A DNA stretch of 21,393 bases from an uncultured Prevotella sp. (GTDB lineage: Bacteria; Bacteroidota; Bacteroidia; Bacteroidales; Bacteroidaceae). A model generated the notes under the pieces. The model worked only from the letters and a program-made list of their open reading frames with translations, did no database searches and was not told the DNA's origin. The stretch lies in assembly GCA_946998295.1 (NCBI GenBank), contig CAMPYS010000029.1, positions 1 to 21,393 on the forward strand. The letters are read 5' to 3'. Shown in pieces: positions 16,333-21,393 of the stretch (the stretch's first letter is position 1; the number at the start of each line of letters is the position of its first letter). Both the position numbers and the translations under genes were made by a program.

Positions 16333-17460
16333 ATGATGTATAAAAAAATATTATGTTTATTTTTTCTAATAAATAATATAAGTTTATTTGCACAAAATGA
16401 TAATTCGGAACAAATAATTGTTAATCAACATGAATCTATATCAACTATCATACCACAAATTCAAAATTTAGCTAACAAGTTACTTGTTGGTCATACTGGT
16501 AGTATAGTTGCGATAAATCCTGCTAATGGACAAGTTATATGCCTTGCCACAAACTCAAGAACTGGTCAAAATATCGATTTAGCTATAGGGAAGGCTTATG
16601 CTCCGGGCTCAACTTTTAAGGTTGCTCAAGCTTTAACATTAGCTACAGAGGGTATAATTAGTAAAAATACTATTATACCATGCAGAGGTAAATACTATAA
16701 TGGTAATTTGCGTGTAGGATGTCATAAGCATCCCACACCTCTAAATCTACCATTTGCTTTAGCTTATTCATGTAACACATGGTTTTTAAAGTCCTTTCTT
16801 GCTATGATTAGCAATAAAATGATTTATGGTAGTTATGACACAGCTATAGATACTTGGTACAGTTATATAAAAAGCATGGGATTTGGTGGACCAACGGGCA
16901 TTGATATTGCAGGAGAAAAAGGTGGGCTAATTGCTAATTCTACTTACCTTAAACATAGATATAAAGGAAATTGGACACCAAAAACAATAATTTGGGCTGG
17001 TATAGGTCAAGGAGATATAACAGCTACTCCACTTCAATTATGTGTGTTTGCTTGTTCTGTTGCTAATAGGGGATTCTTTTTTTTACCACATACTAAAACT
17101 AAATACGAAGAAAAAATATTACAAGAGCGATACAATACGAGACATGAAACAAAAATACCAACAAACATTTATATTCCTATTATTCGTGGAATGAGATATG
17201 CCGTTAAATATGGAACAGCTACGTTTTTAAGCAATAAACAATATTCTAAATTTTATATATGTGGTAAAACGGGAACTGTTGAAAACGAAGGTAAAGATCA
17301 CTCTGTTTTTATAGGCTTTGCTCCCATGAATAGACCTAAAATTGCTATAGCTGTTTTTATTGAACATGGAGGATTTGGGGCTAACCTTGCAGCACCTATA
17401 GCAGGACATATAATGAAGGAGTACATTAAGTGTAACAAAAAAATAATAAATAATCAGTAA
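16333..17460 (+). CDS. Short PBP2-like penicillin-binding transpeptidase
   Basis: Exported DD-transpeptidase domain protein, 375 aa, about 60% of the length of normal class B PBPs. A cleavable signal peptide is predicted (MMYKKILCLFFLINNISLFA, cut before Gln21), so the enzyme should be free in the periplasm. All three active-site motifs are present: Ser93-Thr-Phe-Lys96 (SxxK), Ser146-Cys-Asn148 (SxN) and Lys312-Thr-Gly-Thr315 (KTGT). The segment CRGKYYNGNLRVGCHKHPTP (117-136) has the Cys/His pattern of the PBP2 (MrdA) type. The N-terminal dimerisation/pedestal domain and the membrane anchor of PBP2 are missing. It lies 24 bp after the symporter and 9 bp before a PCMD lipoprotein gene. Role inferred: peptidoglycan cross-linking or a beta-lactam-binding sensor. 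Confidence 0.88.
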   Translation: MMYKKILCLFFLINNISLFAQNDNSEQIIVNQHESISTIIPQIQNLANKLLVGHTGSIVAINPANGQVICLATNSRTGQNIDLAIGKAYAPGSTFKVAQALTLATEGIISKNTIIPCRGKYYNGNLRVGCHKHPTPLNLPFALAYSCNTWFLKSFLAMISNKMIYGSYDTAIDTWYSYIKSMGFGGPTGIDIAGEKGGLIANSTYLKHRYKGNWTPKTIIWAGIGQGDITATPLQLCVFACSVANRGFFFLPHTKTKYEEKILQERYNTRHETKIPTNIYIPIIRGMRYAVKYGTATFLSNKQYSKFYICGKTGTVENEGKDHSVFIGFAPMNRPKIAIAVFIEHGGFGANLAAPIAGHIMKEYIKCNKKIINNQ

Positions 17461-17469
17461 AATAAACTT

Positions 17470-18594
17470 ATGAATTTTATAAAAGTATCAAAACTATTTT
17501 TATACTTAGTTATATTGAACTGTGTTTTTTGTTCTTGCATAAGAGACGAGGCACCTAACCAAGAAGCTGATATAATAAGTATAAACTTAAAAGGCTTAAA
17601 AACATTACGTAAGCCTATTATTTCTAACTCTGAAATTAATATTTATGTTAATGGCTGGGAAGACATTACTCACATTGCACCCGAATTTAAACTAACAGAG
17701 GGTGCTACTATTACACCTAAAAGTGGAACGGTTAGAAATTTTACAACACCACAATTTTATACTGTTACATCAGAGGATAAACATTGGAAAAAAACTTATA
17801 AAGTTTCCTTTTTATCTGAGGATATTGCTTCAAAATATAAGTTTGAAAATATGAAATGGTATGAATACAAAGATAGTTGGAATCCTAAATCGGAAGTAAA
17901 AAAACTGTTTCATATCTTTTATGATATCGCTGACGATGGTAAAGAAATTACATGGGGAAGCGGCAATTCTGGATTCCTGTTTATTGCCAATGGTGCAACT
18001 GCTGACAAATTTCCTACAAGTCAAGATGATAATGGATATAAAGGAAAATGTGCAAAACTAATGACTGTAAGCGCAGGAGATATAGGGAAGAATATGAAAA
18101 CACCACTTGCAGCAGGAAATCTTTTTATGGGATCGTTTGAACTTAACTTTACTAATATGGCAAAGTCTACACATTTTGGTGTGCCATTTGTTCACATTCC
18201 TAAAGTATTAACAGGATATTATAAATATAAAGCAGGTAAAGAGGTTATTAACAAAGAGTCGAAGGTCTTGAAAGGTGAAAAAGATATTTTTGATATTTAT
18301 GCTGTGATGTACGAGGTAACACCTGATACACCATTTTTAGATGGTACAAATTCTAAAACAAGTAAAAACATTGTGTTAATAGCCCAACTTAACAATAAGC
18401 GGGAAGCTAACGAGTGGACTCATTTTACAATCAACTTCAAGCCTGTTGAAAATAGACGGATTGACATGAACAAACTTAAAGCTGGAAAATATAATATTGC
18501 GATTATAATGTCGTCAAGTCAAGATGGGGCAAACTTTACTGGTGCTATAGGTAGTACACTATGGGTGGACGAAATGGAATTGTTTTACAAATAA
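17470..18594 (+). CDS. PCMD-domain lipoprotein
   Basis: A 374-aa surface or periplasmic lipoprotein. The signal sequence ends in FCSC, with Cys23 the likely lipidated residue, although the lipobox is not canonical. Residues about 35-118 form an Ig-like beta domain of the kind containing APEFKLTEGATITPKSG and YTVTSEDKHWKKTYKVSF. The C-terminal 250 residues match the PCMD ('putative carbohydrate metabolism domain') fold, with SGNSGFLF, CAKLMT and, at the end, STLWVDEMELFY. The domain resembles carbohydrate-binding beta-sandwiches, but no ligand is established. It is followed after 18 bp by an outer-membrane barrel gene, a pairing common in Bacteroidales. Confidence 0.85.
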   Translation: MNFIKVSKLFLYLVILNCVFCSCIRDEAPNQEADIISINLKGLKTLRKPIISNSEINIYVNGWEDITHIAPEFKLTEGATITPKSGTVRNFTTPQFYTVTSEDKHWKKTYKVSFLSEDIASKYKFENMKWYEYKDSWNPKSEVKKLFHIFYDIADDGKEITWGSGNSGFLFIANGATADKFPTSQDDNGYKGKCAKLMTVSAGDIGKNMKTPLAAGNLFMGSFELNFTNMAKSTHFGVPFVHIPKVLTGYYKYKAGKEVINKESKVLKGEKDIFDIYAVMYEVTPDTPFLDGTNSKTSKNIVLIAQLNNKREANEWTHFTINFKPVENRRIDMNKLKAGKYNIAIIMSSSQDGANFTGAIGSTLWVDEMELFYK

Positions 18595-18612
18595 ATAATT
18601 AGGTATATAAAT

Positions 18613-19410
18613 ATGAATAACACTATACAACAAAGGGTTAAAAGCATTCTTTTTTTTGCTGCTTTATTAATATCATGTACTACTTCGGCACAAGATAATT
18701 TTAAAAATAATTTTATTGATAAACTTAAAAATAAAGGTGTAGAACTTGAGCTTAAAGCGGGTATTAACATAGGTGGAGCTGCACCTATTCCTATACCACG
18801 AAGCATAAGAATAATTGACTATTACAGCCCACACCTTAATGCCACTCTTGAAGGTAGTGCTACTAAATGGCTGGATAATAAACATAAATGGGGCATATCT
18901 ACAGGGATAAAAATTGAAGAAAAATCTATGAGCACAGCTGCCACTACTAAGGGATACAAAACAAATATTATAAATAGTGGTACGCGGATTAATGGGTATT
19001 GGACAGGTAAAGTGCAAACTGATTACAGGGCTACTATGCTAACAATACCCATCACTGTAAACTATAGCATTAACAAACTATGGAAAATAAGCATGGGATT
19101 ATTTACCTCTGTTAGACTTGAAGGAAAATTTAACGGGTATGTATCTGAAGGCTATTTAAGAGAAAACAGTCCTATAGGTGAAAAACTATCGTTTAACTCT
19201 GAACAAAAGGCGGCTTATGATTTTGGCAAAGAACTAAGAAGATTTAATTGGGGCATTCAAATTGGTAGCTCGCTAAAAGTGTATAAACGCCTAAGTTTAA
19301 ACACTGACTTTAATTGGGGAGTAAATAATATTTTTAAAGATAAGTTTAAAACTATCAATTTCAAAATGTACAATATCTTTATGAATATAGGGTTTGGCTA
19401 CACTCTATAA
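18613..19410 (+). CDS. Outer-membrane beta-barrel protein
   Basis: A 265-aa protein with a signal peptide (cut after TTSA, before QDN) and alternating hydrophobic/polar strands through to a C-terminal GFGYTL strand, the pattern of a small 8-10-strand porin-like barrel. Segments such as KWGISTGIKIEE, ATMLTIPITVNYSI, WKISMGLFTSVRLEG and RRFNWGIQIGSSLKVYK look like successive strands and turns. No enzyme motif is visible. It follows the PCMD lipoprotein by 18 bp and probably forms a surface pair with it. The gene is the last of the closely spaced coaW run; an 89-bp gap separates it from mtnN. Specific function unknown. Confidence 0.82.
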   Translation: MNNTIQQRVKSILFFAALLISCTTSAQDNFKNNFIDKLKNKGVELELKAGINIGGAAPIPIPRSIRIIDYYSPHLNATLEGSATKWLDNKHKWGISTGIKIEEKSMSTAATTKGYKTNIINSGTRINGYWTGKVQTDYRATMLTIPITVNYSINKLWKISMGLFTSVRLEGKFNGYVSEGYLRENSPIGEKLSFNSEQKAAYDFGKELRRFNWGIQIGSSLKVYKRLSLNTDFNWGVNNIFKDKFKTINFKMYNIFMNIGFGYTL

Positions 19411-19499
19411 ATAACGGAGATATTAAGATTGTAAAAAACAATAAGACAAAGTTGTTCTAAGTAAAAGAAAAATCCATATAGCTTATAACTTTAAAAACA

Positions 19500-20195
19500 A
19501 TGAAGATAGGAATAATTGTAGCTATGGACAAAGAGTTTAACCAACTTGAATCGATTATAGCTAATAAAAAAACTTCTCAAATTAACAACCAAAGATTAGT
19601 TGAAGGAACTGTTGGGGACAAACATGTTATTTTACAAAAATGTGGTATTGGCAAGGTCAATTCTGCCATTGGCACTGTAGAAATGATTAAACGTTTTAGT
19701 CCTAACATCATCATATCAAGTGGATGCGCAGGAGGGGCTGATGCTTCGCTAAATATGTTTGATGTTGTTGTTGCAAACAACTGTGTGTATCATGATGCGT
19801 ATTGTGGTAAAGAAGTTGCTAAAGGTCAAATTATGGGAATGCCCGCACGTTACACAGCAAACAAACAATTAGTTGAAAAAGTGTTATCGCTAAACACTAA
19901 AGACAATAATAAAAATAATATTAAAGCTGGATTAACTGTAACTGGTGATTGGTTTGTTGATAACAAACAAACTATGAAACGAATACTGTCTGATTTTCCT
20001 GAGGCAATGGCTGTAGATATGGAAAGCTGTTCTATAGCCCAAGTATGTTATATATATTCTGTGCCCTTTTTATCATTTAGGGTAATAAGTGATGTTCCGC
20101 TAAAAGATAACTCGGCAAACATGTATTATGATTTTTGGGACAGAATAGCAGAAAATAGCTTTGAAGTTACAAAAGACTTGATAAACTTATTATAG
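19500..20195 (+). CDS. mtnN: 5'-methylthioadenosine/S-adenosylhomocysteine nucleosidase
   Basis: Cleaves adenine from SAH and methylthioadenosine, removing these inhibitors of methyltransferases and polyamine synthesis. The 231-aa protein has the expected catalytic residues: Glu12 in AMDKEF, Glu175 in VDMESCSIAQ and Asp198 in VISDVP. The GCAGGAD loop (76-82) binds the ribose/purine. Its product S-ribosylhomocysteine is the substrate of LuxS, encoded 20 bp downstream, so the two form the SAH recycling pair. The 89-bp upstream gap has TAACTTTA at 19486-19493, a weak -7 element, so it is unclear whether the pair has its own promoter or is read through from the barrel gene. Confidence 0.96.
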   Translation: MKIGIIVAMDKEFNQLESIIANKKTSQINNQRLVEGTVGDKHVILQKCGIGKVNSAIGTVEMIKRFSPNIIISSGCAGGADASLNMFDVVVANNCVYHDAYCGKEVAKGQIMGMPARYTANKQLVEKVLSLNTKDNNKNNIKAGLTVTGDWFVDNKQTMKRILSDFPEAMAVDMESCSIAQVCYIYSVPFLSFRVISDVPLKDNSANMYYDFWDRIAENSFEVTKDLINLL

Positions 20196-20215
20196 GGTTA
20201 ATATTTATATAGAAA

Positions 20216-20710
20216 ATGGAAAAGATACCATCATTTACAATTGATCATAACAAACTCTTACGCGGAATTTATGTAAGTCGTAAAGATAAAGTGGGCGAGG
20301 AAGTAGTAACAACATTTGATATAAGGATGAAAGAGCCAAATCGTGAACCTGTGCTGCATATTGGGGCACTTCATGCTATAGAACATTTAGCTGCTACATT
20401 CTTAAGAAATAACAAACAATGGAAAGAACGAATAATATATTGGGGGCCGATGGGATGTTTAACAGGTAACTACCTAATTATTAAAGGTGATTTAAAATCG
20501 GATGATATTGTAGAGTTAATGCGTGAAACGTTTGAGTTTATAGCAAATTTTAAAGGTAAAATACCGGGAGCTGAACCACAAGACTGTGGAAACTATTTGT
20601 TGCACGACTTACCTATGGCACGTTGGGAAAGTCGTAAGTTCTTAGATGAAGTTTTATATAATATTACAGAAGCTAATTTAAATTATCCTTTACGTGAAAT
20701 TTTTACTTAG
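20216..20710 (+). CDS. luxS: S-ribosylhomocysteine lyase
   Basis: Metal-dependent enzyme that splits S-ribosylhomocysteine into homocysteine and DPD, the precursor of autoinducer-2. The 164-aa length is typical. Metal ligands are His53 and His57 in LHAIEHLAAT and Cys124 in PQDCGNY; the catalytic residues are Glu56 and Cys81 in MGCLTGNY. All are intact, so AI-2 can be made, although the metabolic role in the activated methyl cycle is sufficient reason for the gene. It is placed directly after mtnN. The 3' side opens into a 683-bp non-coding, repeat-rich region with a terminator about 230 bp away. Confidence 0.97.
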   Translation: MEKIPSFTIDHNKLLRGIYVSRKDKVGEEVVTTFDIRMKEPNREPVLHIGALHAIEHLAATFLRNNKQWKERIIYWGPMGCLTGNYLIIKGDLKSDDIVELMRETFEFIANFKGKIPGAEPQDCGNYLLHDLPMARWESRKFLDEVLYNITEANLNYPLREIFT

Positions 20711-20843
20711 CCAGATTTATTTCCTATGCACACTTAGCAGGGGGAAAAATACTATTTAAGTAATCGGATTTAGAAAGGTTGTTGGAGAATAACTATAAGA
20801 AATAGCAAACATGTTATCTTCTAAATATGTTATATAATCTAAA

Positions 20844-20876
20844 GTTCCTTAAAGGTTTGCAGTTGCGTTCCTTATA
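20844..20876. repeat. 33-bp direct repeat, copy 1
   Basis: Identical over 33 bp to 21088-21120. It begins GTTCCTTAAAGG and ends GCGTTCCTTATA, with GCAGTTGCGTTCC inside. It lies between luxS and the terminator at 20940. Confidence 0.9.
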
Positions 20877-20912
20877 ACAAGAGTTTATATATACCAAGGT
20901 AGAAAGGTTATG

Positions 20913-20936
20913 GTAAGATAAAATGTTATATCTTAC
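20913..20936 (+). other. Hairpin just ahead of the terminator
   Basis: GTAAGATA (20913-20920) pairs perfectly with TATCTTAC (20929-20936) around an 8-nt loop. Only three bases separate it from the terminator stem, so the transcript would end in two consecutive hairpins, as in many small RNAs. Confidence 0.55.
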
Positions 20937-20939
20937 AGG

Positions 20940-20975
20940 GAAACGTCTCGAAGTGATTTCGGGGCGTTTCTTTTT
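20940..20975 (+). terminator. Strong intrinsic terminator
   Basis: GAAACGTCTCGAA (20940-20952) pairs over 13 bp, with two G-U pairs, with 20958-20970 around the loop GTGAT, and is followed by TTTTT then ATT. It could end the mtnN-luxS transcript, leaving a 230-nt 3' UTR, or a separate small RNA. Confidence 0.85.
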
Positions 20976-21037
20976 ATTAGTAGTCAATATAATTCCCAAT
21001 ACAAAGAGACGGTAAAACACTGTTTTATTGTTTAGCT

Positions 21038-21083
21038 TAACGCACCTTTAGGAAACGCAGTTGCGTTCCCTAAAGGTGCGTTA
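21038..21083. repeat. Long inverted repeat, 22-bp arms
   Basis: Arms 21038-21059 and 21062-21083 are complementary with one mismatch and only 2 bp between them; the outer ends read TAACGCACCTTTAGG and its complement. No T-run follows on either strand, so a simple terminator is unlikely. A cruciform, protein-binding site or small mobile-element remnant is possible. The inner part shares GCAGTTGCGTTCC with the 33-bp repeats. Confidence 0.8.
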
Positions 21084-21087
21084 TTGT

Positions 21088-21120
21088 GTTCCTTAAAGGT
21101 TTGCAGTTGCGTTCCTTATA
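21088..21120. repeat. 33-bp direct repeat, copy 2
   Basis: Exact copy of 20844-20876, starting 244 bp later. It lies immediately after the long inverted repeat and 5 bp before the 22-bp tandem array. Confidence 0.9.
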
Positions 21121-21125
21121 CCAAC

Positions 21126-21257
21126 AAAAAAGCAATAAAGCTTTTACAAAAAAGCACTAAAGCTTTTACAAAAAAGCACTAAAGCTTTTGCGAGAAAGCA
21201 CTAAAGCTTTTACAAAAAAGCTCTAAAGCTTTTTCAAGAAAGCACTAAAGCTTTTGC
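21126..21257. repeat. Six tandem 22-bp units
   Basis: Units start at 21126, 21148, 21170, 21192, 21214 and 21236. Most contain AAAGC, six bases (usually ACTAAA), then GCTTTT, so each can form a 5-6-bp hairpin. The variable positions are mainly the two bases at each unit junction (AC, GC, TC) and single changes in the loop. There are no spacers, so this is not a CRISPR array. 22 bp is about two helical turns, putting all units on one face of the DNA, as in iteron-like or architectural-protein sites. Function unknown. Confidence 0.9.
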
Positions 21258-21282
21258 AGCTGTTGTGTTTACGATACCTTTG
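21253..21282 (+). promoter_or_regulatory. Promoter-like sequence before the 23-bp array
   Basis: TTTG (21253-21256), 18 nt, then TACCTTTG (21275-21282) fits the Bacteroidota promoter form. The predicted start, near 21289, falls at the first 23-bp unit, so the array could be transcribed rightward. The TTTG is part of the last 22-bp unit, so the match may be accidental. Confidence 0.4.
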
Positions 21283-21291
21283 CAATTGCGT

Positions 21292-21393
21292 TTCTTATAG
21301 AGTCGCCGTTGTGGTTCTTATAGAAACACTGTTGGAGTTCTTATAGAAACGCTTTAGGGGTTCTTATAGAAACGCTTTAGGGGTTCTTATAGA
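21292..21393. repeat. Tandem 23-bp array, runs off the window
   Basis: Units start at 21292, 21315, 21338, 21361 and 21384 (the last cut by the window end). Each begins TTCTTATAGA; units 3 and 4 are identical and continue AACGCTTTAGGGG, while units 1 and 2 diverge in the second half (GTCGCCGTTGTGG, AACACTGTTGGAG). Conservation of one half and drift in the other suggests the TTCTTATAGA half is the selected or most recently copied part. Confidence 0.9.

Larger units (their letters stand above)
20711..21393. other. Non-coding, repeat-rich region after luxS
   Basis: No protein gene is supported in these 683 bp; the open frames present are short and unconvincing. The stretch holds a possible transcribed region with two adjacent hairpins and a terminator (20711-20975), two exact 33-bp repeats, a long inverted repeat, a 22-bp tandem array, a promoter-like sequence and a 23-bp tandem array reaching the window end. 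Motifs such as GCAGTTGCGTTCC and TTCTTATAGA recur throughout, so the parts look derived from a few shared elements. Confidence 0.7.

Noticed and set aside
18585..19017. Minus-strand open frames opposite the barrel gene
   Set aside because: Low-quality translations overlapping a gene with signal peptide and barrel pattern; shadows of the plus-strand frame.
20814..21020. 68-codon minus-strand frame
   Set aside because: It runs through the terminator, a hairpin and the 33-bp repeat, with no recognisable protein features or promoter.
21126..21393. CRISPR array
   Set aside because: Units of 22 and 23 bp follow one another directly with no unique spacers, and no cas genes are present.

Overview
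The window is a chromosomal segment of a low-GC (roughly 30%, by eye) Bacteroidota bacterium, most likely order Bacteroidales and perhaps Prevotellaceae-like. The evidence is threefold. The gene content includes a PCMD-domain lipoprotein beside a small outer-membrane barrel, a type II pantothenate kinase, and a 29-residue basic mini-protein between an HU-type gene and rng. Several promoters have the Bacteroidota form TTTG-N18-22-TAnnTTTG. Shine-Dalgarno sequences are absent. The lineage is an inference; no rRNA is present.

Positions 1-13751 carry genes only on the minus strand. Reading in the direction of transcription from the divergent region: HU-like gene, a 29-aa basic mini-protein and rng; then pheT-yebC; a tiny DTT-rich lipoprotein; a tightly packed set dcp-comEB-ctpA-5-formyl-THF cyclo-ligase, with fabD and cmk following; and last an acidic hypothetical protein with an internal duplication. 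The extreme left edge looks like the terminus of an insertion sequence lying against a strong terminator hairpin.

Positions 14031-20710 carry genes only on the plus strand. A closely spaced five-gene run (coaW, a sodium:solute symporter, a short PBP2-like transpeptidase with a signal peptide, a PCMD lipoprotein, an outer-membrane barrel) is followed by mtnN-luxS. The last pair converts S-adenosylhomocysteine to homocysteine and the AI-2 precursor DPD. The first pair may couple pantothenate import to its phosphorylation. The next three products are all predicted to be exported to the envelope.

Positions 20711-21393 contain no recognisable gene and are rich in structure: a terminator hairpin about 230 bp after luxS, an exact 33-bp direct repeat present twice, a 22-bp-arm inverted repeat, six tandem 22-bp units that each contain a small hairpin, a promoter-like sequence, and a 23-bp tandem array that runs off the end of the window. 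This repeat block, the 29-aa mini-protein and the stripped-down transpeptidase in the envelope operon are the most interesting items. No tRNA, rRNA, CRISPR array or complete mobile element was seen.
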